From contig KE159612.1 of assembly GCA_000403295.2 (NCBI GenBank), forward strand, positions 124,001-188,000: DNA of 64,000 nt, in the 5' to 3' direction. The notes below the pieces were generated by a model. It was given only the letters and a program-made list of their open reading frames with translations, searched no databases and had not been told where the DNA came from. This DNA is from Lachnospiraceae bacterium M18-1 (GTDB lineage: Bacteria > Bacillota > Clostridia > Lachnospirales > Lachnospiraceae). Shown piece by piece: positions 26,061 to 35,553 of this stretch. The first letter of the stretch is position 1. Every line of letters begins with the position of its first letter. Made by a program: the position numbers and the translations under genes.

Positions 26061-26285
26061 TTGTACCCACAAAACAGAAATAAATCAAATTCAAAGATTT
26101 TAGTTATAGGGAAGGACAGCTGGAAAATTTTTTGTTTGGAGTATCAAATAAATGATGTGCTGGCGATTGATCTGTTGGACACACCGGAGTATATTTTTGA
26201 GCGTCTTGATTTCAGCAATGAGGATGATGAAGTATATGAGGATAACGAATACAAAAATGCTCATAAAAACTACTATATGTCATAA
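26061..26285 (+). CDS. Short acidic hypothetical protein (or fragment)
   Basis: A frame of 74 residues from a TTG codon contains KILVIGKDSWKIFCLEYQIN, IDLLDTPEYIFERLDF and an acidic tail. Composition looks protein-like, but there is no ribosome site before the TTG and no family was recognised. It may be a truncated gene between the serine dehydratase operon and the next PD-(D/E)xK gene. Confidence 0.25.
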   Translation: MYPQNRNKSNSKILVIGKDSWKIFCLEYQINDVLAIDLLDTPEYIFERLDFSNEDDEVYEDNEYKNAHKNYYMS

Positions 26286-26424
26286 AAACAGGAGGATATC
26301 CTAATGTGAAACCGCCAAAAAGCGGGTTTTGCTATTCATTGATGAAGTAGACAGCACTTTGAATAATCAGCAAACCGTACTGCTGGAAATTCCTTACGAT
26401 TCCCGGGGCGCTGTACAATCTGTA

Positions 26425-27423
26425 CTATTTCTGAGCTTTCCCGGTAACGATCTGATAGATTTCTTCTGCCGTTTTTTCGGGATTTTTAGAAATGACCTCA
26501 TAGAGAGAACGTATTTCCTCTGTATCCGTCTCCAGATCATCGGCGATGCGGGAAAGCGATTTGTTTCTGGCGCATTTTTTCTGGATCAGGGAAATTCGCT
26601 CGGTTAGCTTTTCTTTTACAGCTTTTTCTGTAGCTTTTTCTGTAGCTTTTTCTGTAGCTTCCTCTACAGCTGCTCCTATAGTCGCCTCTACAGCTTTGTC
26701 TAATTCCTCCTTCAGCTTTCGATCAAACTTCTCCTGTACAATTTTCATAATAATATCGCTCATACCGTTTACCTCCTCAAATAATTTCTGATTCGCATGC
26801 ATGATGGTCTCTATCATCGACCGATGCAGGCTGCTCTCTTTATGATCCATATAGTTTTCGATCAGCTTCTCGGCTGTATCAGTCTCATTCAGCTTATTAG
26901 TAAGACTTTTCAGCCAGAGATTTTCCTCTGCGGATAACTTTCTGGTGATCAGGATCTGGATAGGAATCAGATCCCCATATACATAATAAATTCCCTTTTC
27001 TTCTTCTTCGACCCGATATTTTTTGAATTTTTTCAAATGCTCGATCATCTTCCGGGGATATTTTTCCGCTACGAAGGTAATAGTCAATTCGTCTGCGTGA
27101 ATGCTGTTTACATACTGGGCATCTGCTTTGTAAAAGCACGTATATCCATAGACTTTGTAAAAATCATCCACACTGAGAGAATCATCCGGACTTTTGTATT
27201 CGATGATATTATACTTTTTAAAAATCCTTCCGATATTTTTCTTCACGGGCCTGTCCGTTTCTTTTTTGATGATCAGCACATCAATTTCCATCGGTTTTGT
27301 GCCCAGCTGATGCTCATTTTCAAACACCAGGTTGTCCGCATCCTCTGCCAGTTCGATCTGGATTCCGGCAAAAAACGCAGGATGCCAATACGTCGCATCG
27401 TTTTCTTTTTTCTTCTGCTCCAT
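26425..27423 (-). CDS. PD-(D/E)xK nuclease-family protein (Rpn/transposase-like)
   Basis: The 332-residue protein has an N-terminal nuclease-like core: KPMEIDVLIIKK (Asp), NIIEYKSPDD (Glu-x-Lys) and VDDFYKVYGYTCFYKA. The C-terminal third is a coiled coil with a tandem ATEKATEKATEKA stretch (about 259-271) and a short helical end, DDLETDTEEIRSLYEV. Proteins of this kind are multicopy in Lachnospiraceae and often called Rpn-like or 'putative transposase'. A decayed copy of the same C-terminus lies at 3997-4126. Cellular role unknown. Confidence 0.7.
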   Translation of the reverse strand: MEQKKKENDATYWHPAFFAGIQIELAEDADNLVFENEHQLGTKPMEIDVLIIKKETDRPVKKNIGRIFKKYNIIEYKSPDDSLSVDDFYKVYGYTCFYKADAQYVNSIHADELTITFVAEKYPRKMIEHLKKFKKYRVEEEEKGIYYVYGDLIPIQILITRKLSAEENLWLKSLTNKLNETDTAEKLIENYMDHKESSLHRSMIETIMHANQKLFEEVNGMSDIIMKIVQEKFDRKLKEELDKAVEATIGAAVEEATEKATEKATEKAVKEKLTERISLIQKKCARNKSLSRIADDLETDTEEIRSLYEVISKNPEKTAEEIYQIVTGKAQK

Positions 27424-27710
27424 AGAAAACCTCCTTATTCTGTTTTTGTCAGGAGATTTTCAGTTTCGTTTCAGAAAACCCCTGCTTATCTGGATAAAAG
27501 CACGAATTTTCTGAAAGGACAGGGGATGAAATCCTTTGTATTGATATGTCTGAGATATAACGGAATCCGAGATTCCGAAATAATGGAACTTTTAGAAAAT
27601 ATGCTTTCTCCTATTCTAGCATACTTGTCCGGAGAAACACAAGATAAAAATAGATTATTGCAGGGCAATTTTGGGGACAACTATTCCTGTTCAGGGCAAA
27701 AATACCGGCG

Positions 27711-27833
27711 GTGATTTTTATATTCAGCGCAGTAATCGGGTATTCCAACTCTATGGCCGGCGTAGGGATCGGAATGGTATGCGACTGTATTGAATACGGC
27801 GACTGGAAATACGGCAGAATGGCTCTGCAAAAG
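27711..27833 (+). pseudogene. Remnant of a GPH-type (MelB-like) sugar:cation symporter
   Basis: About 40 codons read VIGYSNSMAGVGIGMVCDC and IEYGDWKYGRM, close to the conserved loop (D-x-x-E/D-Y-G-E-W-K-T-G) of glycoside-pentoside-hexuronide transporters. The rest of the gene is absent. It directly precedes a strong terminator and the inositol regulator, suggesting an inositol or sugar transporter once stood here. Confidence 0.6.
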
Positions 27834-27860
27834 GCACGCAGTCCATTGCGTGCCTTTTGC
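27827..27860 (+). terminator. Strong hairpin after the transporter remnant
   Basis: GCAAAAGGCACGCA (27827-27840) and TGCGTGCCTTTTGC (27847-27860) form a perfect 14-bp stem with a 6-nt loop; the run of T in the second arm would serve as the U tract. Confidence 0.7.
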
Positions 27861-27990
27861 ATTTGTGGTAGTATTATAGTAAATGTTCGGTATAGCAGCC
27901 GTATTCAAAGATAAATTGCGCAGGCCTGCCAGAAGTCTGCGGCACAGAGCACAAAGAACCATTCGGAACAGGCAGAAGGGGGAGGGAACC

Positions 27991-29010
27991 ATGGCGGTAA
28001 CAATACAGCAGATCGCGGAGCGCGCGGGCGTCTCACGGGGGACGGTGGACCGGGCGCTGAACAACCGGGGGCGGATCAACCCGGAGGTAGCGGAGAATAT
28101 ACGGAAAATAGCAGATGAGATGGGCTACATTCCAAAGGAACGGAAAAAAAGAGCCCGGGGAAAAATCAGGATCGGAGTGGTGACACAACTAGCAAAATCC
28201 TCCTTTATGCTGGAGATCAACCGGGGCATCCGGCAGGCAAAGGAGGAACTGGAGGAACGGGGGATTGAACTGCTCGTCAGGGAAGGACTTTCAGTCGATG
28301 AAGGGGAGCAGCTCCGGGCCATGAATGAACTGGTGGAAGAAGGGATCCAGGGGCTGGCGCTGATGCCCGTAGACAGCCCGCGGATCCGGAACCGGGTGGA
28401 CCAGCTGGCAGAGTCGGAGCAGATTCCCATTGTAACCTTCAATTCCGATCTTGCGGGCGCGAAGCGCGTCTGCTTCGTGGGAATGGACAACCGCAAAAGC
28501 GGGCGCACCGCTGCGGGTCTTATGGGGATGCTGACCGGAGGGACAGGAAGGATCCTTGTGATCACCGGATTTTTCAGCAATAATGTCAACAACAACCGGG
28601 TAGACGGTTTTTTGGAGGAGGTGAAAAAAGCATATCCCGGCCTGGAACTCGTAGGGGTTCAGGGGAGCTTCGACGATACAGACGAGGTGGAGCGGATCAT
28701 TGAGAACACGATGCGGAATGTGCCCGGGATAGACGGACTTTTTGTGGTATCCGGTGGGCAGGCAGGGATCAGAAATGCATTTGCAAAGCTGAAACCTGAG
28801 CGGCGGCCAAGCACGATCATCTATGACCTGACACCGAAGAACAAGCGCCTTTTGGAAGCGGATGTGGCGGATTTTCTGATCGACCAGAATGGATATGTCC
28901 AGGGGTATGAGCCGCTGCTCATCCTGGCGGATATCCTGCAGAGGAAACGGATGCCGGAACAGGAATACCGGTATACGGATATCAATATTAAAACAAAATA
29001 TAATTTGTGA
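27991..29010 (+). CDS. LacI-family transcriptional regulator of the inositol cluster
   Basis: The 339-residue protein starts at ATG 27991 (GGGGGAGGG 7 bases upstream), not at the longer upstream start. The N-terminal HTH reads TIQQIAERAGVSRGTVDRAL with the hinge RRINPEVAENIRKIADEMGY-like region. The periplasmic-binding-protein-like sensor domain covers about 60-335 (IRIGVVTQLAKSSFMLEINR; GIDGLFVVSGGQAG). It precedes iolC by 414 bp on the same strand and likely represses or activates the iol genes in response to an inositol-derived ligand. Confidence 0.88.
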   Translation: MAVTIQQIAERAGVSRGTVDRALNNRGRINPEVAENIRKIADEMGYIPKERKKRARGKIRIGVVTQLAKSSFMLEINRGIRQAKEELEERGIELLVREGLSVDEGEQLRAMNELVEEGIQGLALMPVDSPRIRNRVDQLAESEQIPIVTFNSDLAGAKRVCFVGMDNRKSGRTAAGLMGMLTGGTGRILVITGFFSNNVNNNRVDGFLEEVKKAYPGLELVGVQGSFDDTDEVERIIENTMRNVPGIDGLFVVSGGQAGIRNAFAKLKPERRPSTIIYDLTPKNKRLLEADVADFLIDQNGYVQGYEPLLILADILQRKRMPEQEYRYTDINIKTKYNL

Positions 29011-29037
29011 TGGACAGACAGGAAATGTACCTAAGGT

Positions 29038-29130
29038 CATCCCATTATGGCCATTCGGCCGTATCACAAAGTATACCCAAGGGCATCCCATTATGGCCAT
29101 TCGGCCGTATCACAATGTATACCCACAGGT
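29038..29130 (+). repeat. 46-bp repeat B, two tandem units
   Basis: Two units with a period of exactly 46 bp (29038 and 29084) contain CATCCCATTATGGCCATTCG, GCCGTATCACAAAGTATACC and CAAGGG. Further units lie at 43981/44027 (same period) and 50060 (single). ATGGCCAT and GGCCATTCGGCC give local dyads. Confidence 0.8.
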
Positions 29131-29177
29131 ATAAGAGGGAACAAGAATTTGAAAGCAAGAACGGGATGCCTGCCCGG

Positions 29178-29214
29178 AAAACAGCAGCTGACAGACAATG
29201 GCGGCTGCTGTTTT
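29178..29214 (+). terminator. Terminator of the LacI-type regulator gene
   Basis: AAAACAGCAGC (29178-29188) pairs with GCTGCTGTTTT (29204-29214), whose end gives the U tract. Confidence 0.7.
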
Positions 29215-29424
29215 ATTAATGCGTGCGTTGTGTGCGTGCAATCTATCCGGCTGGTTGTAAGGTTTACACAAAAAGAATTATAAGAAATTGTGCATAATGC
29301 GGGATTTAAGAAAAATAGTGGAAAAAGCTTGTAAAATCTGAATAGGAGTGCTAATATTCAAATAGGATTATATACACGCAAGAATGCACGCAAACAGAAA
29401 AGCACGCACGAAAGGAAAGGGTGG
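29215..29424 (+). promoter_or_regulatory. Promoter and putative operator region of the iol operon
   Basis: TTGTAA (29329-29334) and TAATAT (29352-29357), spaced by 17 bp, form a good sigma-A promoter about 70 bp upstream of iolC. It is bracketed by clusters of the heptamer GCACGCA or its complement: TGCGTGCGTTGTGTGCGTGC around 29221-29240 upstream, and three copies between 29374 and 29410 downstream. Such clustering on both sides suggests operators for the LacI-type regulator, perhaps with looping. Confidence 0.5.
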
Positions 29425-30468
29425 ATGAGAAGAATGAACTATGTTGAATTTGATCCGGCCAGGCCGCTGGATCTGGTATTGCTCGGAAGGGTAGCAATTG
29501 ACTTCAACCCGGCATACAACGACCAGGTAAAGGAGGAGTTCAAGCCTCTGAAAAAGGTCCATACGTTTGAAAAGTTCGTAGGCGGGTCGCCGGCAAACAT
29601 TGCGGTAGGCGTGACCCGGCACGGGATGAAGGCCGGATTTCTGGGCAAGGTATCAGACGACCAGTTCGGAGACTTTGTGACAGAATATTTTGAGGAGCAG
29701 GGGATTGACACCTCCCATATCACCCGCTGCACCGGCGGGGAAAAACTGGGGCTCACCTTCACGGAAATGCTCTCCCCCAAGGAAAGCAGCATCCTGATGT
29801 ACCGCAACTGCATTGCGGACCTGCAGCTCCATGTGGACGATATCGACGAGGAGTACATCAAGAGCGCCAAGGCAATCCTGATCTCCGGCACGGCGCTGGC
29901 GGAAAGCCCCTCCCGGGAGGCAGCCATCAAGGCAGTGATGCTGGCGAAGAAAAATGACACCAGGATTATTTTTGATATTGACTACAGGGAATACAACTGG
30001 AAGAACAGCGACGAGATCTCGATCTACTACTCCATCGTGGCGAAAGAGGCGGATATCATCATGGGTTCCCGGGAGGAATTTGACCTGACGGAAAAACTGA
30101 TCCGGCCGGGCATGACGGATGAGGAGAGCGCGGCGCTCTGGCAGGGCTATCGCGCGAAGATCGTGGTGATCAAGCACGGAATGAAGGGTTCCACGGCCTA
30201 CACCTGCGACGGCCAGAGCTTCAGCATCAAGCCCTTCCCGGTGGAAGCGAGAAAAGGCTTCGGAGGCGGCGACGGATACGGCTCCGGGTTCCTGTACGGC
30301 CTGTACCAGGGCTGGGAGATCATTGACTGCCTGGAGTTCGGCTCCGCGGAGGCGTCCATGATGGTACGGAGCAACAACTGTTCCGACTCCCTGCCTGGCC
30401 CGGAAGAAGTCCATACATTTATAAAAGAAGAAAAGGAAAAGTTCGGCGAGATGATCGCACGCGTGTAG
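29425..30468 (+). CDS. iolC: 5-dehydro-2-deoxygluconokinase
   Basis: The 347-residue PfkB-family kinase phosphorylates 2-deoxy-5-keto-gluconate, the fifth step of myo-inositol catabolism. It has PLDLVLLGRVAIDFNP at the N-terminus, GGSPANIAVG (PfkB signature 1) and FGGGDGYGSGFLYGL (signature 2, with the catalytic Asp; the usual GAGD is GGGD here). It is the first gene of the iol series. ATG 29425 and ATG 29434 are both possible starts; the second begins MNYVEFDP, the usual N-terminus. Confidence 0.93.
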   Translation: MRRMNYVEFDPARPLDLVLLGRVAIDFNPAYNDQVKEEFKPLKKVHTFEKFVGGSPANIAVGVTRHGMKAGFLGKVSDDQFGDFVTEYFEEQGIDTSHITRCTGGEKLGLTFTEMLSPKESSILMYRNCIADLQLHVDDIDEEYIKSAKAILISGTALAESPSREAAIKAVMLAKKNDTRIIFDIDYREYNWKNSDEISIYYSIVAKEADIIMGSREEFDLTEKLIRPGMTDEESAALWQGYRAKIVVIKHGMKGSTAYTCDGQSFSIKPFPVEARKGFGGGDGYGSGFLYGLYQGWEIIDCLEFGSAEASMMVRSNNCSDSLPGPEEVHTFIKEEKEKFGEMIARV

Positions 30469-30477
30469 TCAGAGATC

Positions 30478-30520
30478 ACGAAGCAAGCTGCATGGCTCGC
30501 TGCTTCGCGGGAATTAAATA
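30478..30520 (+). repeat. Dispersed palindromic repeat A, copy 2 (short)
   Basis: CGAAGCAAGC pairs with GCTCGCTGCTTCG (30479-30508), followed by CGGGAATTAAAT. It lies between iolC and iolD and could act as an intercistronic stem-loop. Confidence 0.65.
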
Positions 30521-30540
30521 GAAAAGGAGATTAGAAGATC

Positions 30541-32472
30541 ATGACAAATACGATCAGATTGACAACAGCACAGGCTATCGTAAAATTTCTGGATAACCAG
30601 TATGTGTCCATGGACGGCGAAGAGACAAAATTTGTGGAAGGATTTTTTACGATCTTCGGCCATGGGATCGCCGTGGGCCTGGGTGAGGCGCTGGATACCA
30701 ATCCGGGAAGCCTGAAAGTATTCCAGGGAAGAAACGAACAGGGCATGTGCCACGCGGCTATTGCATTTGCAAAGCAGAGCGGCCGCAGGAGGATCATCCC
30801 CTGCGCCTCCTCGGTAGGACCGGGCGCCGCCAACATGGTGACGGCCTGTGCCACCGCAACCGTAAACAACCTTCCGCTCCTGGTATTTCCGGCGGACACC
30901 TTTGCGTCCCGCCAGCCGGATCCGGTGCTCCAGCAGCTGGAGCAGAGCAGCAGCCTGGCAGTGACGACAAACGACGCGTTCCGCCCGGTCTGCAAGTATT
31001 GGGACCGGATCACAAGGCCGGAAATGGTCATGACAGCGCTGATCAACGCCATGCGGGTACTGACAGACCCGGCGGAGACCGGGGCGTGCTGCATCGGGCT
31101 TTGCCAGGATGTAGAGGGAGAGTCCTACGATTTCCCGGAATATTTCTTCCGGAAACGGGTGCACCGGATCACAAGACCCATTGCGGTGGAGGAAGAGCTG
31201 GAAGATATCCTGTCCGTCATTGAAAACGCGAAGAAACCGCTGGTGATCGTCGGCGGAGGCGTGCGTTTTTCGGAAGCAGGAGAAGCGGTGGAGCGGTTCT
31301 GCGAAGAATTTAAGATCCCCTTCGGCGAGACCCAGGGAGGAAAGAGCGCATGTAAGTCCAGCCATCCGTACTGCCTGGGCGGTATCGGCGTGACCGGGAC
31401 CTATGCGGCAAATGTGATCGCAAAGGATGCGGACGCGGTGATCGCCATCGGAAGCAGGCTGTCCGACTTTACGACCAGCTCCAAATGGCTGTATCAAAAT
31501 CAGGACGTGAAGTTTGTTACCATCAACAACTGCAGATACCATGCTTATAAGATGGACGCGGTGAAGGCAGTGGGAGATGCAAAGGCGACTGTGGAAGCGC
31601 TGTCCGAAAAGCTGCGGGCAAAAGGCTATGTTTCTTCCTATGCGGGCGAGATCGAGGAGGCAAAACGGGCATGGGATGACGAGATGGCGCGGCTGTCAGG
31701 TATTGAGTATACCGGGGAAGGCTTCGAGCCCAACATCAAGGCTAGAGATCCCAGGACGATTCCGGAATTTGTAAAGCTGACGGACGGAAAGATCACCCAG
31801 ACGGCGGCGCTTGCGGCGATCCGCAGGGGGATCGATGAGGATGCTGTGATCATCACGGCAGGCGGATCCCTTCCCAGCTGTATGCAGCGGATGTGGACCA
31901 CAGACAAGCGGGGCGGTTATCACGCAGAGTACGGGTATTCCTGCATGGGCTACGAGGTGGCGGCGACCCTGGGCGTGAAGATGGCGGAACCGGACAGTGA
32001 AGTCTACTGCGTCGTGGGAGATTCCAGTTTCCAGATGCTCCACAGCGAGATCATGACCATCATGCAGGAGAGAAAGAAAGTCAATATCCTGGTATTTGAC
32101 AACTGCGGGTTCGGATGCATCAACAACCTGGAAATGAACCACGGGATCGGAAGCCTTGCCACAGAGTTCCGTTACACGGACGGACAGAAGCCCTGCGGGG
32201 ATCTGATCCCGGTGGACTATGCGAAGATCGGGGAAGGCTACGGCCTGAAAACTTATACCTGCCGGACCATCGCAGAGCTGGAAGCGGCTCTGGAGGATGC
32301 GAAGAAGCAGGAAATCGCGTGCCTGTTTGACCTGAAAGTCATTCCCAAGACCATGACGGACGGATATGAGTCCTGGTGGAATGTAGGCCTGGCGGATGTC
32401 TCGGAGAAGGAATCTGTCCGGGAAGCCTGGAAGGGTGTAAAGGAAGGCCGGGACGGTGCGAGAGCGTATTAA
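30541..32472 (+). CDS. iolD: 3D-(3,5/4)-trihydroxycyclohexane-1,2-dione hydrolase
   Basis: The 643-residue ThDP-dependent enzyme opens the ring of the trione to 5-deoxy-glucuronate. It has the N-terminal pyrimidine-binding domain (RNEQGMCHAAIAFAKQS, with the activating Glu), a central domain, and the C-terminal ThDP domain (VVGDSSFQMLHSEIMT, the GD...N-type metal-binding region, ending FDNCGFGCINNLE). Length is normal. The start has AAAGGAG. It follows iolC and precedes iolB by 22 bases. Confidence 0.95.
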   Translation: MTNTIRLTTAQAIVKFLDNQYVSMDGEETKFVEGFFTIFGHGIAVGLGEALDTNPGSLKVFQGRNEQGMCHAAIAFAKQSGRRRIIPCASSVGPGAANMVTACATATVNNLPLLVFPADTFASRQPDPVLQQLEQSSSLAVTTNDAFRPVCKYWDRITRPEMVMTALINAMRVLTDPAETGACCIGLCQDVEGESYDFPEYFFRKRVHRITRPIAVEEELEDILSVIENAKKPLVIVGGGVRFSEAGEAVERFCEEFKIPFGETQGGKSACKSSHPYCLGGIGVTGTYAANVIAKDADAVIAIGSRLSDFTTSSKWLYQNQDVKFVTINNCRYHAYKMDAVKAVGDAKATVEALSEKLRAKGYVSSYAGEIEEAKRAWDDEMARLSGIEYTGEGFEPNIKARDPRTIPEFVKLTDGKITQTAALAAIRRGIDEDAVIITAGGSLPSCMQRMWTTDKRGGYHAEYGYSCMGYEVAATLGVKMAEPDSEVYCVVGDSSFQMLHSEIMTIMQERKKVNILVFDNCGFGCINNLEMNHGIGSLATEFRYTDGQKPCGDLIPVDYAKIGEGYGLKTYTCRTIAELEAALEDAKKQEIACLFDLKVIPKTMTDGYESWWNVGLADVSEKESVREAWKGVKEGRDGARAY

Positions 32473-32494
32473 CATAACAAGGGAGGTACTTGTC

Positions 32495-33280
32495 ATGAGC
32501 AAGGTATTTGGTTATCCAAAATTTGATGACAGCGGTGAGATGATCCTCACTACATATGACAATGAATATCAGGAAATGATGATGGATATCCGCGTTTATC
32601 ATATGCGGGCCGGAGAGGTAAGGACATTTTGCCGGACAGGGGAAGAGACGGCGGTCCTTCTTCTGTCGGGGGCAGTCACTTTTGCCTGGGAAGGGAAAAA
32701 GGAGACTGTCAGCAGAAAAGATGTATTTACGGAAGGCCCCTGGGCGCTCCATGTGTGCCGCGGTGTAGAGGCCGAAGTGACGGCCGGGGAAGAAACGGAG
32801 ATCCTGGTGCAGTGCACACACAATGACGGAAGCTTTGAAAGCAGGCTTCATGCACCGGAGGATGCTCCCTGGGGATATTCCTGTGCCGGAAAATTTGGAA
32901 ATGTGGCAAATCGCCGGGTCAATACGATCTTTGACCACGACATCTGCCCGGAATCCAACATGGTATTGGGCGAGGTGCTCAATGACAGGGGCAACTGGTC
33001 CGGATACCTGCCCCACAGACATCCCCAGCCGGAGACTTACTTTTTCAAATTCGACCGGCCGGAAGGCTTTGGTGCCAGCTTTATAGGGGACCAGGTGTAT
33101 AAGAGCGTGGACAACAGTTTTTCTGCGATACCAGGCGGGGAATTACATCCCCAGGCGGCGGCGCCGGGATTCCAGATGTATACCTGCTGGATGATCCGCC
33201 ACCTGGACGGGAACCCGTGGCTGCAGACAGACCGCTGCGAGGATGAGCGGTACACCTGGCTGCATGCGGCTGAACTGTAA
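32495..33280 (+). CDS. iolB: 5-deoxy-glucuronate isomerase
   Basis: The 261-residue bicupin converts 5-deoxy-glucuronate to 2-deoxy-5-keto-gluconate, the substrate of IolC. Metal-binding residues are in SGYLPHRHPQPETYFFKF and GGELHPQAAAPGFQMY. ATG 32495 has GGGAGGT 9 bases upstream; the longer frame into iolD is discarded. Confidence 0.94.
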   Translation: MSKVFGYPKFDDSGEMILTTYDNEYQEMMMDIRVYHMRAGEVRTFCRTGEETAVLLLSGAVTFAWEGKKETVSRKDVFTEGPWALHVCRGVEAEVTAGEETEILVQCTHNDGSFESRLHAPEDAPWGYSCAGKFGNVANRRVNTIFDHDICPESNMVLGEVLNDRGNWSGYLPHRHPQPETYFFKFDRPEGFGASFIGDQVYKSVDNSFSAIPGGELHPQAAAPGFQMYTCWMIRHLDGNPWLQTDRCEDERYTWLHAAEL

Positions 33281-33376
33281 GAAAGAGCGGCTGCTGTTCA
33301 CGGCGCCGTGGACCTATTCAGAAGGCAATCAATTTGCTGCGCAGATTGGTTACAAAAAAGACAGGAGAAAAAGATT

Positions 33377-34531
33377 ATGGCAAGAGAATTTATCGTACCG
33401 GGCCAGATCATCACCGGGGCAGGCGCCCTTGACATGGCGGAGCAGGCGCTGGCGCAGATGGGAAAAAAGGCCATGCTTGTTACGGATGCAATGATGATCC
33501 AGCTGGGCAACTGTGCAAAAGTAGAGGCGGCTCTGAAAAATCAGGGGATCGGCTATACTATTTATTCCGGGATCACAGGAGAGCCGACGGACACTATGAT
33601 CCAGGCCGGAGTGGAGCAGTACCTGGAAGAAGGCTGCGACTTCCTGGTGGCCCTGGGCGGCGGAAGTCCCATTGATTCCATGAAAGCCATCGGCTCCCTG
33701 GTAAAGAACGGGGGAAATATTTCTGATTATATGGGAAAGGTGATCGACGTCCCGATGCCTCCTATGGCGGCCATTCCTACGACCGCAGGGACCGGTTCCG
33801 AGGCGACCCAGTTCACGATCATCACGGATACAAAGAAGGACATCAAGATGCTGCTGAAGGGGAAAGTTTTGATCCCGGATCTGGCAGTCATCGATCCCCA
33901 GTTTACCATGACGGCGCCGCCCAAGATCACGGCGGCAACAGGACTGGACGCATTGTGCCACGCAGTGGAGGCCTATACCTCCAGAAAGTCCCAGGATATG
34001 GCAGATACCTTCGCATTATCCGCGGTAAAACGGATTTTCCGGTATCTTCCGGTTGCCTTCCACGACGGAAAAAATGAGGAGGCCAGGGTGCAGATGTCCA
34101 TCGCAGCACTGGAAGCAGGGATTGCATTTAACAATGCTTCAGTCACGCTGATCCACGGCATGAGCCGTCCCATCGGGGCGCTGTTCCATGTGGCCCACGG
34201 CTTGTCCAATGCCATGCTGATCCAGGAATGCCTGGGCTTTGCGCTGGAAGGGGCATACGACCGGTTCGGCGAGCTGGGAAGGAGTATCGGGGCAGCGTCG
34301 GATTCCGATTCAGACCAGGAAGCCAGCGAGAAATTTTTACAGGAGATCGTAAAGCTGACGGAAGAGCTGGAAACGCCCACACTGGAGCAGTACGGGATTG
34401 AGAAGGAAGCGTTTTTCCAAGTGATCGGGAAGATGGCCCATGACGCCATGGAGAGCGGCAGCCCGCAGAACACAAGAAGGGATATAACCCAGGCGGATGT
34501 GGAGCAGATGTATCGGAACCTGTATTGTTGA
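33377..34531 (+). CDS. Iron-containing alcohol dehydrogenase
   Basis: The 384-residue group III alcohol dehydrogenase has LVALGGGSPIDSMKAIG (NAD site), PTTAGTGSEATQFTII, GLDALCHAVEAY and HGMSRPIGALFHVAHGL, the latter two carrying the metal-binding His residues. ATG 33377 follows ACAGGAGA. It sits between iolB and iolE where other bacteria place iolA or iolJ, so it may reduce malonate semialdehyde to 3-hydroxypropionate or another aldehyde to recycle NADH (inference). Methanol- or propanediol-type substrates cannot be excluded. Confidence 0.88.
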   Translation: MAREFIVPGQIITGAGALDMAEQALAQMGKKAMLVTDAMMIQLGNCAKVEAALKNQGIGYTIYSGITGEPTDTMIQAGVEQYLEEGCDFLVALGGGSPIDSMKAIGSLVKNGGNISDYMGKVIDVPMPPMAAIPTTAGTGSEATQFTIITDTKKDIKMLLKGKVLIPDLAVIDPQFTMTAPPKITAATGLDALCHAVEAYTSRKSQDMADTFALSAVKRIFRYLPVAFHDGKNEEARVQMSIAALEAGIAFNNASVTLIHGMSRPIGALFHVAHGLSNAMLIQECLGFALEGAYDRFGELGRSIGAASDSDSDQEASEKFLQEIVKLTEELETPTLEQYGIEKEAFFQVIGKMAHDAMESGSPQNTRRDITQADVEQMYRNLYC

Positions 34532-34607
34532 TTCCGGTACATTGCGGCAGATCTGTGAAGGTACGGAAGTTTAAGAATCTGGATTGTTAAAACAGGAGGA
34601 AGAAATC

Positions 34608-35507
34608 ATGTTGAATAAAGAGAAAGTAAAGCTGGGGATCGCTCCCATCGCATGGACCAACGACGACATGCCGGACCTTGGAAAGGAGAACACATTTGAA
34701 CAGTGCGTCAGCGAAATGGCGCTGGCGGGATTTACCGGTTCCGAGGTGGGAAATAAATATCCCAAAGATACAGACGTCCTGAAAAAGGCGCTGGAGCTGC
34801 GGGGAATGGAGATCTGCAACCAGTGGTTTTCCTGTTTCCTGATCACAAAGCCTTTTGAAGAGGTGGAAAAAGAATTTCGCAGCCAGTTAGAATATCTCAA
34901 GACCATGGGGGCAAAGGTGATCGGGGCTTCCGAGCAGAGCCACAGCGTACAGGGCATGACAGACACCCCGGTATTCGGACATAAATACATAATGAACGAC
35001 CAGGAGTGGGAGACTTTCTGCAGCGGAATGAACCGGCTCGGAAAGATCGCGAAGGAGGAATACGGCATTGCGCTGACCTTCCATCACCACATGGGGACGG
35101 TGGTGCAGGATGAGGCGGAAGTGGACCGTATGATGGAGAATACCGATCCGGAATATGTAAGCCTTCTGTTTGACACGGGGCATTTCGCGTACTGCGGAGT
35201 GGATCCTTTGAAAATGGTGAAAAAATATGCGGACCGCATCAAGCATGTGCATCTCAAGGACATCCGCCGGGAGATGGTGGAAAAGGTAAAAGCGGAGAAC
35301 TTAAGCTTCCTGGACGGAGTCCGGATGGGGACCTTTACGGTGCCGGGGGACGGCTGCATCGACTTCGATCCTATTTTCAAGGTGCTGGAAGAGACAGGAT
35401 ATGAAGGGTACATGCTGGTAGAGGCAGAGCAGGATCCGGCAAAGGCAAATCCGCTGGAATACGCAATCAAGGCAAGGAAGTTTATCGCGGAAAAGACCGG
35501 GCTGTAA
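34608..35507 (+). CDS. iolE: Myo-inosose-2 dehydratase
   Basis: The 299-residue xylose-isomerase-like TIM barrel removes water from 2-keto-myo-inositol. Markers: KLGIAPIAWTNDDMPDLG at the N-terminus, ALTFHHHMGTVVQ, LLFDTGHFAYCG, HVHLKDIR and GYMLVEAEQDP, which supply the metal-binding Glu, Asp and His residues. AGGAGGA precedes ATG 34608 by 7 bases. It lies between the alcohol dehydrogenase and iolG. Confidence 0.95.
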   Translation: MLNKEKVKLGIAPIAWTNDDMPDLGKENTFEQCVSEMALAGFTGSEVGNKYPKDTDVLKKALELRGMEICNQWFSCFLITKPFEEVEKEFRSQLEYLKTMGAKVIGASEQSHSVQGMTDTPVFGHKYIMNDQEWETFCSGMNRLGKIAKEEYGIALTFHHHMGTVVQDEAEVDRMMENTDPEYVSLLFDTGHFAYCGVDPLKMVKKYADRIKHVHLKDIRREMVEKVKAENLSFLDGVRMGTFTVPGDGCIDFDPIFKVLEETGYEGYMLVEAEQDPAKANPLEYAIKARKFIAEKTGL

Positions 35508-35553
35508 GTCCTGAATAGTTACATATAAAGAATCAGATCAAGGAGGAGATATC

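Noticed and set aside
26600..26700. Short tandem repeats (TGTAGCTTTTTC units)
   Set aside because: They encode the ATEKATEKATEKA coiled-coil part of the PD-(D/E)xK protein; an ordinary low-complexity coding repeat.
29038..29130. Possible CRISPR array (46-bp direct repeats)
   Set aside because: Units are adjacent without variable spacers, only two per site, and no cas genes occur in the window.
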